Below, in pieces: positions 35,101-48,847 of a DNA stretch of 64,000 bases. Made by a program: the position numbers and the translations under genes. The DNA is from Lichenostomus cassidix (lineage: Eukaryota; Chordata; Aves; Passeriformes; Meliphagidae): positions 69,543,056 to 69,607,055 of the forward strand of contig CM039184.1 in NCBI GenBank assembly GCA_008360975.2. The letters run 5' to 3'. The notes below the pieces were generated by a model, which searched no databases, was not told the origin of the DNA, and was given only the letters and a program-made list of their open reading frames with translations. The number at the start of each line of letters is the position of its first letter. Position 1 is the stretch's first letter.

Positions 35101-37723
35101 TTGCACTGCAAAGGTCTGTGAATGTCATGAATATCGAATATACTCTGGAGCCCCACAAACTGCTGCAATACCATTACTCACAAGTCTCTCTGTGGAGGTG
35201 CACAAGGAAAATTGGTAAACTCATTAATCTTTTCCCTTTCATTTATTTTATAAAATAGAGTGGATTCCTAATTAGTGAGATTAGGTCTGGTCTGAAAACA
35301 AGAGGCCAGCCAGGCAGGTAACTGTAGCAGCAGAAACAGATATGCCTTGTAGGAACTTCTGAGAGCTTTTAGTAATAGATATAGTAAAATCCTTCTCTGG
35401 TCTTATGCATGTTTTGTCTTTTTCTTCCCATCCTCCTGACAGCTAAATTGTGAACATAAAACTCTCTGGTCTGAAATGCAACAATGAGGTCTGCTCCATA
35501 GATGGTTAATTCTAAAACTGCTTATTGATGTTCCATAATACGTCATGTATCAATTAGCGAGATGAAGACAACATAATTAATCCTGTCCCTGAAAGAATCA
35601 TCTGTGTGGCATTTAAGCTTCAGATTAAACAGTTTAATAGGCATAATATGGTGCTCTGCAAAAATACTGAGAGCAAATATCCACCTTGGAGTTTAATAAC
35701 TGATTATCAACAAATGACATTAAAATAGAACGACATTTAAATAGAACCATTACTGTTATATCAGCTGCATGAGAGCAAGCTGATAATCTGCAAGCAAACA
35801 TGATAATAATGCCATTGCATTCAGTTTCTCCAACTTTGTACTCAAGATTTTAACAGACATTGAGAGAAGAATCACCACAGAAGAGGGAAACACCATGAAT
35901 TTGTCTAAACTGAACCTCATGATGGTGTTTCCCTAGTTAGTACAGACTTCGCTTGATATTTCCCCTTCTTCCCTAAAAGGGAAAAAATCAATTCACATGC
36001 AGTTAATTAGCAGCTGGAAACTTGCCTGATTGTTTCATTTGACTGCAAAAGCATAACCCAGGGAAGCAGGAAGAGTTAAAAACTGACTTGTGTAATTGCT
36101 GTTGCAAAAGAGGCATGCAGCTTCTATCCAGCCTGTGAGAAAGAGCTGGTGAGCCAGAACAAGATGGGCAAATTTTAATGTAGCCTCTCTTACTCCTGGA
36201 GAAATTCTTACTGTCTCAAAGGTAGGAAAATGATGACTTACCATAGTAACTTTTCTCTCTACAGTACCTGCCCTCAAAGCTGCATTGTGTGGACATGTAG
36301 GCTTGTACTCTGCAAACATAGATGGTATTTTCATGGAATACCCTGAATATATCTAACTGCTTGAAATGGTTAAGTGCTGATGTCTGCTCTAGTTTGATAT
36401 GCTCTCAACAGCCCTCAAGGCAGCAAGGCAGGGCAAATGCTATATTCTGCAGATATAAGAGACTTTGCATTTCTCTTGAAACAGAAATTTGGAAAAATTT
36501 TGTGATCTTCTCCATTCATTCTCCTGTTCTCTTGTTGCTATAATTTCCTGTCTACCCCTCCCATGATTTGGTTGAATTCATTCATAAAACTCCTTAAGCT
36601 GCTGTCCCCATCTTACCTTTCCTCATATTTCTGCAAAACCAGAACATGTTATCTGAGGCTCAGTTCTGCCTCATGGCCCCCCCATCCTCGTGGCTTGATT
36701 TTTCTCTTGATCACTTTGATTAATATTTGTTTCCCTCCAGGTGCAAAGCACTGCTGCAATATCCTGCTGTCTGCAATCAACCCAGCTTCTATTTTGTTTG
36801 AAACCCTAGCTTTAACTCTTCAACTCCTTTCTCTGTGTGTAATTTAATTCCTGTTGATGTTAATACATACTGTGCTGTTCCTCATCTCTTTGTGGGGACA
36901 TTACCTTATGCTCATTCTTCACCCCAAAATCCACAAAGTCTGTGAACTGTACCAGGCCCCATGGCATTCAGACCTCATTGAGTGACCTCTCTCCTGACCT
37001 ACATCTGCTGATTAAGGTCTAACATCCTTTGTGGGATAGGATATACCAGGACAAGATAATCTTTCAAAAGGGAGGTTAGATTGCACCACATTTACATGCA
37101 CATCCTTGCTCTGACTCACGCCTGCACACAGAGTTACACAGAAGCCACAGCCCTCTGTGGCCAAATCAAGACTTGTTTGTGTCTTGTTTGTCAGGCTCTG
37201 ACTGACCACAGATTTTAGAGACAGCAGATTACATGAGATGTTACTCCTCAGATCGTACTCCTTGGATCTACACTTGTGTTGTGGTAAGCTGTACATGAAA
37301 GCAAATATGGAGAGGACTCTCACTGCATTTGGGGACTGACCATCCAAACCTATCCTAATTCTCTGTTGCCTCTAAGCTGAAGTGATCTGAACTACTGATA
37401 CAAAACGCTCTACCCAAGTTGCAAGGAAATACTTGGAGTTCAAAGTTAAGGAGCTTGTAGATATGAGCAATGAAAGGGATAATGTGAAAATTGCAAGTAA
37501 CTGTGGAGACTGAGAAGAAGATCTCACAGTTTTCGACCACATTTGGCTTAATGTTTTTTCAGAAATCCAAGGAGGGAGGAATCTGGCTGTGACTTTCTTT
37601 CCAGTTGCCCTCTTCTCTACAACATGTTCTTTCCTGTTTGCAGGGATTGCCTTGAAATACTGACAGCTTGGCAGACAAAACAATTTTTTAACTACAACTT
37701 CTCCTCTTCAAGGCTCTAGTCAA
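32102..37723. other. Intergenic AT-rich DNA between two CR1 copies
   Basis: No exon or RNA gene recognised. The segment at about 35500-35680 is AT-rich but low in simple repeats and could be a conserved non-coding element. The several 60-110 codon frames here show no protein family features. Confidence 0.55.
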
Positions 37724-38097
37724 GGGAGCTGGGGTTGTTTTGCATGGGAAAAATGTAGACTCAGGGGAGACCTTATCACTCTCTACAACTGCCTGAAAGG
37801 TGGTTGGAGCCAGGTGGAGGTCAGTCTCTTCTCCCAGGTAACCACTGACAGAACGAGAGGACTGTGCCAGGGGAAGCTTATGTTAGACATCTGGAAAAAA
37901 TTCTTCACCAAAAGAGTGATTGGGCACTGGAATCGTCTGCCCAGGGACATGGTGGAGTCACCATCCCTGGATGTGTTTAAAAAAAGACTGCATGTGGCAC
38001 TCAGTGCCATGGTTTAATTGGTGAGGAGGTGGTAGGACATAGGTTGGACTTGATCTCAAAGGTCTTTTCCAACCTAGTTCATTCTGTGATTCTATGG
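37724..38097 (+). mobile_element. CR1 LINE 3' end
   Basis: About 375 bp with the standard 3' order: GGGAGCTGGGGTTGTTT, GGGGAGACCTTATCACTCTC, GGGCACTGGAATCGTCTGCC, CATCCCTGGATGTGTTTAA, AGGTCTTTTCCAACCTAG and terminal ATTCTGTGATTCTATG. It is truncated on its 5' side, as is usual for CR1, and is non-coding. Confidence 0.93.
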
Positions 38098-41000
38098 CTC
38101 TGTGAAGGTTACTGTTAGGGTTTTTTGCATTAAATTAAATGACTCTGTTTCTGTAGCAGTGTAGAATGACTCCAAGCCCTTTGTCCAAGTCTAAGAGTTG
38201 ATACCACTCCCTTCAAAGTTTCCTGTCTCTGTGTTATGATCTTGTTATATCTGCTTCACTTGCTCAAGAGCTCAAATAGGGGTTTTTTAATCCTTTCAAA
38301 AAACAGTTTGCAATCAAAAAGATTTGTACTGGAATAGCTTCTTATTGCAAAACCTGAAGGGTTTTTCCAGTTGGAAGTCCAGGTAGCTTCCAATATTACC
38401 TATTTGTTCTTCCTTTTAAACTTAAATTACAATGTATAGTTCTTGCATGACCACAAAAACCTTTGCAAATTTGTAAATTAACAAGCAGTAATAAAGTGAT
38501 GGAACAGTAATAAACATCTTCTCCAAACCTTGTGGCATACCTCAAAATCCTTTCACAATTAGAGAAAACAGATATGACGACTCCCTTGCTAAACAAATCT
38601 GTTCTATTTTTCCTCCTACCCATTGTCTGTGGTGTTTGTTCATAAAATTTCTTCATAGTAAATGTCCAGTATGAGCCAAAATCTAGATTACCCCTTCACT
38701 ATAACACATAGTTTAAGAATGAGGAAAAGCTTTTGTCTGCTAAAACAAAGCTGTGAGACATATTCCTAGGTAGGATTCCTCTGTTTCAGTGCAGTGGGGA
38801 AAAGAAGGAAAACCCCTTGTTCCCTAACTTTTCCATTTTCTTCTTTCTCATGCACAGACCAGTTTTGTCTGACTTGAAATCCAGAAGTAAAGTTTAACTA
38901 TTTAATCAGTTTGGATTATAGCCTAGCAGCAGAAATAAGAAGTTCATTTCTATTTCTTATCAGCCACTTTTCTACTATGAAGAAGGACTGAAGAGCAATC
39001 TTCAGTGTTTTTCTGTACAGATATAGAAATACATATATAGAAATTATAGAACCTATGACTTGACTTTTCGTTACTATACTAGAACTATAAAACTGGGAAA
39101 CATACACCCCTGAGGTACAGAGAGATAAACAGCTGTTTAGGATGTGGCACAGGATAGGGAGGGCTACCTCATGTTTCAGCATAGTGCTATTTAGGAAGCT
39201 TTCTTTTGGAAAACAGAACAAAACAAACCCCACAGCAGCACCACCACCACCACACATACCCCAGATTATGAGAACTGAGAAGCAGATTTTTTCTCATCTT
39301 TTTGTTTTCTCCATACAGCCATCTGCTTCCTCCTCTTCTACCCCTACTCTCTCAGCACTGTGACCTAGCAACACAGAGCAAATCTCATCTCCAGGCAGAG
39401 GAACCAAACTCTTCCTCATTGTAAGGAGTAAAGGAAGGGGAGAATGAGAACTATGAAGTTAATGAGACTAGAATAGGGACTTATAGGAAAAGAATCAATC
39501 CTGTCTGGACTAGAAGCCTGGGAGGTATCAGGTTGCTTCAGGAGCAAACAGGGCTGCATTCAGACTCTGGCATCAGCTGGCTCTCCAGTTCCCTGACAGT
39601 GGGGCCAAGCACACATATTTGAGACTATAGGATTTTGATTTCATACACATTTTGTATACATTTTGGTTCATCCTCTTATAATTAGCATTAAATACATTCA
39701 CTAGGATAGTCTACCAGTACGAGAGGGAAGTACTTACTGTCAAACTAGGTTCTTGAACTCACTAACTTCCAGGTTTTCAGCCTTAGAATATTGAACTCTA
39801 TGACTTAGTGGATGTGGAAATTTTAGCACTTCCAAATAAAGTGTTTTGGTGATTTAGCCATAATATGGCACTCCAAAACACTGGGGACAACCAGTTAGAC
39901 CACAGAACATTAGAACCATTAGAAATATAGAAACAAAGTTCAAAGTAAGCAGGTAAGAAAGTGTTTAATATTGCCAGTTATTGCCTCCTACCTCTGAGGA
40001 TGGATGATCCAAAAAGTGCTTGCTGGAGGAAAATATTTCACAGGTGTTGCATTTTGTTCTTCTCAAAAATCTTGACATGAAAATTTGGTCCAAATTGGTT
40101 AACACTGAAGGTTATTAAAAAGAGTTGTGTTTGTTCTTCTGATGTGTTTGGCAGACTGCAGGCAGTCTGTGATCTTTGCTTGCCTTTCACACTCTGTGCC
40201 TAAGCAAAAGGTGCTTTCTGTGAATGACTTTCTTCTACCTTTGGACTCAAAAAGATAATGGATAAAAATAGATACAAAATCACAAGCTCAACTTAAGCCT
40301 ACAGAACTTTTTCGTGCTTTTAGGAGAACAGCATAAATCTTTACCCTCTGAATTGCTTCACCATAAGCAACATATGCAAAACAGAAATAGGACCCTTGGC
40401 TGAGCAAGGAATGTCTTAATTTGTTTTGTTAAGAAGGATATGGTGCAAAGAAAATATCCTTTACAGTTTTCAAAATGTATTTAGACTTAGAGTAGATCCC
40501 ATAAGATCAAATGAAAAGATTCTCATTAACTTACATAAATACATGATCATCCCTCTTAAACACAAACAAACAAGGATTCAAGAGTCCCCATCTATCTGTT
40601 ACAAGTTTCCACATAAATTGCTACATACGCTAAGAAACCACCACACTTATTCTTTAGATCTTACTGTTGTAAGATTGTTCCCTTGTATATTGGTTAAAAT
40701 ACTTATCTCAGACCCCAAGTTTACAACTCAGAATTTCTGCCAGGGAGGTGAAACTCCCCATCATTTTTTGTTTTGTTCTCATAATGAGCTTTTTAATGTG
40801 CTTGAAGAGAGAAGTGATTTTTAATAAAGCCACTTGCCAAGTTTAGTATATGATTAATCTATACTTACATCAATTAAAGAAAGCACTAAAGATTTTTTTG
40901 CCTCCAAGGAATGCCGTAGATACAGAGCAGTTCCTCCAGAAGATAAAAGCTGTGACATTACATGCACAGACCCCTCTCAATCAGAATTTTCCCCACAAAA

Positions 41001-44000
41001 ACAAACCTTTTGTGAATCAGTAATGAGATGAGGGGTTGCTGGGCATCCTCTGCTGTTCTGGCATTCAAAAGAAAGGACGAGAAAGTGAAGAAGCTCTTGC
41101 TTCCCTCTCGGTGAGCAGGGAGGGCTCTGGAGAGTGAAGACAGCCAGCCCCTCTGTCCTCCAGTCGAATTTCACTCAGTGCATGTCTGACGGGGGCAGGA
41201 GAGGCGTGACTGCCCTCCCCATGGGGTAGAGACTGCTCAGGGCTCGCTCTGTCCCTCTCCTGAGCAGGAACCAAATGCATCATGAGACACACCTCTCTGT
41301 CCCCCAAGAAAGCTCTTCCTATGTCCTGCACATTCTCTCCCTGCCTTGGGGTGGTGAGCACTTAGCCTTAGGTTTCTCAGGAGGGAAGAAGCTGAACAGT
41401 AGGTAAGGAGCAAAGTCAGCTGAAGGGGCAGGAAACACACAGCTGATAAGATAATCTGTTGCCTTAATATTAAGCCATTAATTGTACTAGAATAAAGTTG
41501 AAAGAAGAAAGATCAGTGAGATAAGTCCTCAGAAAAAACAAGAATTTATTTGCTTTGTTTTATTGGTTTTCATGTCAGACAGTCTGCTTTACTTTAACAA
41601 AAGACTTAAAAAGACAATAACACCTGTCTTAGAAGGCCTTTGGGCTAAGAAAAAAACCAAAAAAACCAGGCATTTTAAATGAGGTATTAATACATTAATA
41701 CAGAATTATTATTCATTGAGAGATGCAGTTCTGTACTTGTTTTTCATTTGGTCTTACCTTACAGAGCATTATGAAGAACACACAAGCTGAATATTTAAAA
41801 ATTGACACATCTAAGAAGGTCTGCGTTTTTCAGCTTCAGACACAGGGATGCTAATAAATGAAGTAAATTTGATGCTGAATCCAGAATCTAGTTGTTTTTC
41901 TCAGAACTCTTTTCAAACCACTATCTTTCTCTGCCCGAACTTTACTGGAACTCAGCCTTGGGTTCACAGTTATCACAGCAACTTCCTCAGACTCAGTACT
42001 ATACAGTCAAAGTGGCCACACAGTGCTTGAATAGGCACTGACAGAGGACACACTGTTGTATTTACATTAGTGCCTCACTTAAGGGTCTAAGTGTGCTTCC
42101 TCCAGCATCTGCCAGCCCTGCTGGCTTGGATCCAGGAGACTGTAATAGCAGTGCCAGTAACACTTATGGGTGGAACACCCTTTTTTCCCAAAGAGCCATT
42201 ATCATTGATATTAAATATTTACAAAGCAGTGACGACAAACCCCAGGTTTGGCATTGTGCTTCACTATCCAGTAGACAGAGAGCTTCTTCATAGGGAGTTC
42301 ACTGCACTTGAGGTGAAGAAAATAATATAAGAAAAAGAATCAAAAAAAGAAAGGGCAAGTCCCAGTTAGTCAGGTAATACACCTGCACCTCATCCTGCTG
42401 GAACTTTCTGACCACCACAGCACAGGATCATTCTGAAGCATCAGTGAGGTGTTTCAGAAAGTACTGAACAGTTGTTCTAGTTTTCAAGACTGTGGCTGAG
42501 ACACGAGGAGTTTGCTGAGGAGTTTTCTTCTCAGGACTATGCAAATGCTTTAAAGAAAAACATATACCTTGGACAGTGAGTCACAGAGAGTGCTACTGAG
42601 TTTGTCTCTTCTAACCACTACATAGTTATAGCTTCAGAGATTTACAACTCTGAAACCTGCTGTGAGGACGATACCAGCAGCCATTCTTTGTGGGAACAGA
42701 CTAACACCCACAAAGTTTGTTTTTCCCCTAAAATCTTAAGGTGTTTACATTTCTAACAATGTTACTATAATCCCCTGTAGCAGCAGAGGAAGTGGAAAAT
42801 TTTGCTTCAATCTCTTATTCAGCATAAGGAGATTTGGTTCCATTCCTCTAGTTCCTATAGATCAGGCTCGGGTTAGTGGAGACTTGGAAAGGCAGTGCCA
42901 CAACCTGTCCTGGAAAAATGGCACTGAATATGCAGCAATAAAGATGAGGTTCACCAGGGAAAAAGTGTATCCAAGGAAAAGCATGAAGCTGTGGCCTAAG
43001 TGTGCATGGTGCTCCAGTACAGAGCCAGGTTCAGAGCCTTGGAGACACTGTCACCTCACAGGGTTAAAGACTGATTTTGGCATGATTTTTGCAGAGTAAT
43101 ACAGTCTTAATGTGCTCAGGCACTCAAGAGCAGCTGACAGCTCATGTCTTGGGGTGAGCAAGCCTTTGAAAGTCTCTGGAGTGAAGAGATCACTGAAGCT
43201 GCTCCTCCAGCTCGTGTCCATGGCTGCCTCTTGTTGTCAGGTCTGGTCCTAGCTGCTGCATTGAGGCATGCAGCAAATGCATCTGCTCAGAGAGCTTCTC
43301 AGTGAGCTCACAGCAGATTCCTAGCTGAGCCTCTTGCTATCACCTTGACCCAAACTGAGCACTGTGGCTACTGCAGAAACAGCAGACACGTACAGAGTTG
43401 CCTCCTGTGTTTAGGGCTATCCAGCTCAAACAATTGAGTTTAAAATGAAATTTGGCTTGGCTTTTATAAAGTTGGTTTTGAATCTTCCAATTCCATCCAA
43501 GCCCTGTGTTGAATTTAACATAATATGACAAATAAGCTCCCATTTAATCTTGTTAATCTGCAGCCACCGAGTGCTCATCATTCCTCCCTGGAGCTGGATT
43601 TACAGGAGATTGGAGTGGAGAGTCTCCAAACTGGCCTGGAGACAAAAGGCAGTGTTAGGCACAGCAGCCCAGTGTCCACAGAGCTGCACTTGGGGCAGGC
43701 ACAGGACAGATCAGAGAGCCCAGCTGTCACACTGGGCTGGGGGTTTGTGCCAGCTCACAGTGTGGGTGCAGGGGTTGCACCAGTGGACTCCTACAGAAGT
43801 CGCTGCAGATTGCATAAAATAGGCTGTGGACAGACAGCACTAAATCTTAAGGAGTTTTCCTATAGACAAGACAGTTTGGTGAAAATGTTGAGCTAGCAGG
43901 GTAAGTATCAAGGGCTGCCAAACCCACATTGGTCAAGTTAAACTGAGCTTAGATATATTCTGGAAGGACACAAGCCACAGCTGAAAAAAATATCAAGTGT

Positions 44001-45190
44001 TCAACCCACTGATTAATGTCTGATCTCAAGAGACAGTGTGTTGATGCACTTGATGGCTCCTGTACCAGAATGGCTTCTCTGTGGAAATGCACAAGATCTT
44101 AATCAAGAGAGCAAAACTTCAATGAAATTAAGACATTTCATGGACTTTAATATCCACTGAAATATATTTGCAGTCCAGCCATATGTTCTTATTTTTCACA
44201 GGGAATCCTTTTCTGTATATATCTGAACCTTATGCTGAACCAGAACAAGCCATACTTAATCCTGGAGCACAGACCAAGGAGAAGAAGATAACTAGAAACC
44301 CTGGAAGATAAGTAAAAGCCCAAACATGTTTTCAGCATATAATAGTTGTGTTTTGAACAATTGAAGATCTGGCCTTTGAAATTAACTTGATTTCTATTTC
44401 AAGAACCATATTAACTATGCACAAATACTTACTTGAAAATATAAAAAGCACATTATGTCATAATACAACATCTGTTTAGCAGATATTTCTCCTCCTATTA
44501 GTGTTTGCATTGTTTGTCATTTATTCTACTTCTAGGGAAACTTATCCACCCCTAAACCAGAGTTTAGTTTTGCATGAGAAATTCCATTTTGGCAATCTTC
44601 TCTGATCCTGCTAAATACATGCTAATGTGAGAGGTAGCACTACCAGACTAGGATATGCTAATAAATATGCTGCTTTGTACATCATGTGATGAACAATGAT
44701 TTTGTGAAATACAAATATGCCTCTGGGATTTTATCGCAAATGCTAAGTTTCATTCAAGAATAAATTGTGGTTAATGATCTGTCTCAAAGGATGGCAGTTC
44801 TGGGGTTCTTTTTGCTAATTCAAATAACCATAGTGTCAGCTATTCAGCAATAACTGTAATTAGGAAGATATCCAAAGGAAAGGATCCCTCCTGGAAGTTG
44901 TGAGAGTGCTGTAGGCAGGTCAAGGAACATAAATTTTCACAGTTTTAAAGTATGTTATAAACAAAATAATTAAAAAAAAAAAAGTTTACCATTACTTACC
45001 AATACTTCTTTTTTTGACCTAGAAGTTATGTCCTGAACTATTTGAACAGAATAATGGATTAATGGATGTGAAGATGAACATACACATGGATGAAATGTAA
45101 TCTGATGTGTGTCAAGATAATTGTAGTAGATATGTTAAAAAAATATGAACATCCAATAAATTAATCCAACAAAACTGTAATACAAGACAA

Positions 45191-45218
45191 ATATATGTAT
45201 ATATATATATATATATAT
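45191..45218. repeat. (TA)n microsatellite
   Basis: An almost pure run of alternating T and A, about 28 bp. Confidence 0.95.
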
Positions 45219-45302
45219 GGAGACATCCAAATGATTATAAGAAGGCAGTGTTAGCTCATAAGGAGTCAGGTCATACAAGCTTTAAACAGATCACCACCTA
45301 TG

Positions 45303-45303
<1 letters not shown>

Positions 45304-45339
<36 letters not shown>
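45304..45339. repeat. (TA)n(CA)n compound microsatellite
   Basis: About 27 bp of TA followed by about 10 bp of CA, 85 bp from the preceding (TA)n run. Confidence 0.95.
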
Positions 45340-46589
45340 GTATTTATATACAGGTGAAGAAGGCACAAGCCACCCACCTCCCCTCAACACACATACATTC
45401 TTCTCTTAACACGCTAGCTCAGAATGCCCCAATTCAACATCCCAGCTTGTAAAATACATAAATATATGGGTAAAAATCAAGTTTTTTTTAAGATATACTA
45501 TTCTACTTACTAAGGTCTTAATTCAGGCTGAAATTAATTCTCTCATTCATTCATTCAACAAGTCTTCAGTTTTCCTCTTCATCATTGCCAACCCTCTTTT
45601 ATACTGTTTGTTCTAAGAGTGTTAGTCCATCCTTAATTCAGATAAACTGACTAATTAAGCAAAAGCTGTCCAACTGCATTCCTCTGCTCAGGTGTTCCTG
45701 GAAGGGGAAGAACTCTTAACCCCACTATAGGAAAAACATTCACACTTTTGTGGCTGTTGGGAAAAATGGAACAATTTCCTTGAGCATTTACCTATGAATA
45801 TTGCTCTTGAAACAAAAAAAATTAAATATCATATGAATTATATTACATTTAAAGAAAAAACAGCATAAGATTTTGCCTTTTATTCAGTATTTTCAAAAGT
45901 TCTCTGATTCCAAACCAAGCAAAATTAGGCAAAAAAAGCCCTATGAGAAATGGTTTGTGATTTCTTTAGAAACATGATAAGTTAATCCTGATTTCTTTCA
46001 TAATACCTCTTCTATTTCAGCATAAATCTATGGTAACCATTTAGCTACTCTGAGACATGAACACAGATCTTTAAACTCACGCAACATAGAGAAAATCTGC
46101 AATTAGATTTTCAAAGAAAAATTATATCTTCGAGATTTTTTCAATAATTTGTTAGTTTAATTCTTTACTATTCAAAGGGATTTCTATATTAGCGATTGTT
46201 GGTCTTAAAAAGTGATTACAGGAGGAAGACTGCAGGCAGCCTCGGCAGTAAGTCAGAGGGATGTGATAATGGATGCTGATTTGGCATTTGCAGTGCTGCC
46301 TCTGCAATTGCAGATTGGGTCTGAGTCCCCTGGGACAAGAGAGAGATGAGCAGATGGATGGAAGCTCAGAAGCTGCTCAGGGTATTGAAACATCCAACAC
46401 AGAGGCAGAGTCTGAGGGAGCTCAGTCTGGAGGCTTTGGAGTGAGTTTATTTACTGTCTTCCACTTTGTGAGGTAGGGGGAGGCGAGAAAGGACATGAAC
46501 AAACCCTTCTCTGAAGCAGAAAGGGAAATTCTGGTTGTAGATATGAAAAGGCAATGTTCACAATGGTTGGTTTAAAGAGGTGCTCAGAG

Positions 46590-46705
46590 AAGCTTCTGAG
46601 AAACCTGTTTCACCACTGAAGTTAGTTCTGCACTGCAACTCCAGAAATCTGGCCTAGCTGAAGCCCAGAGGTCACTTCCAACCTAATTTATTTTGTGATT
46701 GTATG
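46590..46705 (+). mobile_element. CR1 LINE 3' end (short, old)
   Basis: It ends in AGAGGTCACTTCCAACCTAA followed by TTATTTTGTGATTGTATGA, a diverged CR1 terminus. Sequence left of about 46640 is too diverged to place the 5' limit. Confidence 0.65.
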
Positions 46706-48129
46706 ACAAAACAATTTTAATAGACATAGCCTTCGACAATATAAATTATATAAATTCCCTTAAGGAAATAAATCATACTACCAAAAGTGCTTTCTAACTG
46801 GTGCATTTCACTTTATCTTAGGTCTTTTCTTGTATATAAAGACCACAAAAGCAGTCAGACTAATAAAACCAATGAAGATATTGTCATACTGACAACTGCC
46901 TCGTGTAGCTCTGCTCCAAATCTCTAGTCAGTGGTCAGCATGAGGATAAAATGTATGCAAATCTTAATTATTTCTGATTAAGTGTAGAAATCAAATCCAG
47001 CACTGAGGAAAACACATTAACAGCCACAGAAGGTTTCAGGCTATTTGTCATTCCCCACTGGACTTCGAGCTGCTGGATTTCTGTCTAATACATATGTAAA
47101 GCTCACTGTCATAGGAACTTCCCTCATTTGCAAGAAGTGGTTAATTTGTTGTCTATTCCCAGATTTCACTCTTCCAAACATATTCTCCTGATTATACTTG
47201 GTTGGGGGTTTTTTCTGTCATACATGATATGCCTAAAACAAATGGTGCCCTGTGATATTTTCTTTTAATCCTGAACTTCACCAGGGCAAAATGAAAATTT
47301 TAGAACTCCTTTTTAGCTACTCCATAGCCATTATCAAGCTAGTAGTTTGAGGAGTTAGTTCAAGGCAACTCACAAAATTATTCTAGAAGTAATTGATTCA
47401 ATCATATTTTTAAACTAGAAAGCTCTTAAAAACGTAGGAGATGAAGGATCAGGGCGAATGTCCCAATAATTACTTTCTGTATCATTTAGTCATCTAAAAG
47501 AGAGAAGTATCTGTTCATCTGTTCACCAGACAAACCACAAAAATATAATTCTCTGTCAACAAATTTCAGCTCAATTAGGTTTGGGCAAAAGGGAACTGAA
47601 GATTAGAGTTAACAGATTTGACTGTGTTTGACACATCTTTGATAAATTTTAAATGCAGGATGGATTCCATGACTTTAAGTAATGTTTTGTTTCTGCTCCA
47701 TTTGGTAGCCTGGCTGCACTGCAGATAAAGCCAGTTATTGGTACAGTCTGTAAATGTTAAGGTTTAGAAATGGTCTGAATATTGGAGCTAGATAATAATT
47801 ATTAACTCTTTTAATATTAAAAGTTATTTTAATTGAATATATGAGTTGGAGCAGCTCACAGAAAGAAAGTCAAGATCTCTTCCACCCTAATACTAGCCTA
47901 TTTCTGGTTTACTCTCTTGTGATTATCTAGCTTATTCAGATGGTTGATTGTCATTATCTTGACTTTCCTGCTATTTGTGGTTTTTGGTCTTCTCTGTCTA
48001 GTCCAGCTGCATTTAATACTGTTTCCATATCCTCATCTCCATCCTTCCCTGGAGCTGGGCACTGACATATGCTTGGGAAGAGCCCTATCCACTGAATTCC
48101 TGACCTTTCTAAGGTAATGTTACCCAGCT

Positions 48130-48183
48130 GTCCTTGACTCCAATGATCTTAGGCATCTTTTCCAACCTACCTGATTCTGTGAT
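48130..48183 (+). mobile_element. CR1 LINE 3' end (very short)
   Basis: GATCTTAGGCATCTTTTCCA then ACCTACCTGATTCTGTGATA is a recognisable CR1 terminus of about 50 bp. Confidence 0.6.
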
Positions 48184-48629
48184 AAGCAATAAGCTGGGAT
48201 GATGGCCCTCTTGGCTGCCCAATGCCCTCTGCTCATGAAGAGAGCTCTTTAATCTTTCTCACTTAGTTCTTCATTAACCATCTCCCCTTTCCTTCCCTCT
48301 TTGCCCACAGGCAGCTTTCTTGCCTTCACAGATCCAGCCCCTTCTGTTGCCACCCCAAACTGCTCTGGAGTTTGAAAATGCTCATTTCTTCTCTGTACTG
48401 CACAGCAGACAAAGTCCCTGGTGTCTCAGCTGCCTTCCACCACTGTGGTTTCCAGCCAGCAGCTTGCCAGCAGCAATATGTTCATTTTGTGTATAATGAT
48501 GTAGAATTTAGGGAAGACTTTCCCTCTGAGAGAAATTAAATTAGAAAGAACCTTCAAGTACCTTTTAAATTCAAGAAATCTTCAGGATGAGAGATTATAC
48601 ATATATTAGATGCTTGGTTTACATGTAAT

Positions 48630-48715
48630 TTACATGAATAATTTTATCCTTATCAACAAACCTTGTTTAGAGATGAGGAAACAGAGGCATAGCAATTGTA
48701 AAGTCCACAATTCTG
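48630..48715 (+). mobile_element. Probable MIR-type SINE relic
   Basis: AATAATTTTATCCTTATCAA, then AGATGAGGAAACAGAGGCAT and AGCAATTGTAAAGTCCA follow the order of the MIR core/3' region (a subunit ending in GATGAGGAAACTGAGGC). MIR elements are ancient in amniotes, so such divergence is expected. Confidence 0.55.
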
Positions 48716-48830
48716 ATATTCACTATCATGCCATGCTACACAAAGACTAACTGGACAGAGGTTTAAATGCTATGAGCACTTATTGACTTCACCTGCCTTT
48801 CTAGCTCAAAGGGTCTCTTTTGGGCACATT

Positions 48831-48847
48831 AAAAAAAAAAAAAAAAA
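48831..48847. repeat. Poly-A tract
   Basis: A run of 17 A with no element recognised upstream of it. Confidence 0.9.

Larger units (their letters stand above)
38098..46589. other. Intergenic DNA, about 8.5 kb
   Basis: No gene recognised. It includes a GC-richer block at 41020-41440, the paired (TA)n microsatellites near 45200-45340, and a low-repeat AT-rich segment at about 44590-44860. The longest frame, 40426-40824 plus (132 codons from a TTG), has no recognisable domain. Confidence 0.55.

Noticed and set aside
40426..40824. 132-codon plus-strand frame
   Set aside because: It begins at TTG, not ATG, has no domain or motif, and lies in AT-rich DNA; a frame this long is not exceptional over 64 kb and six frames.
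43525..43896. 123-codon plus-strand frame
   Set aside because: No family resemblance, no nearby gene structure, and low-information composition.
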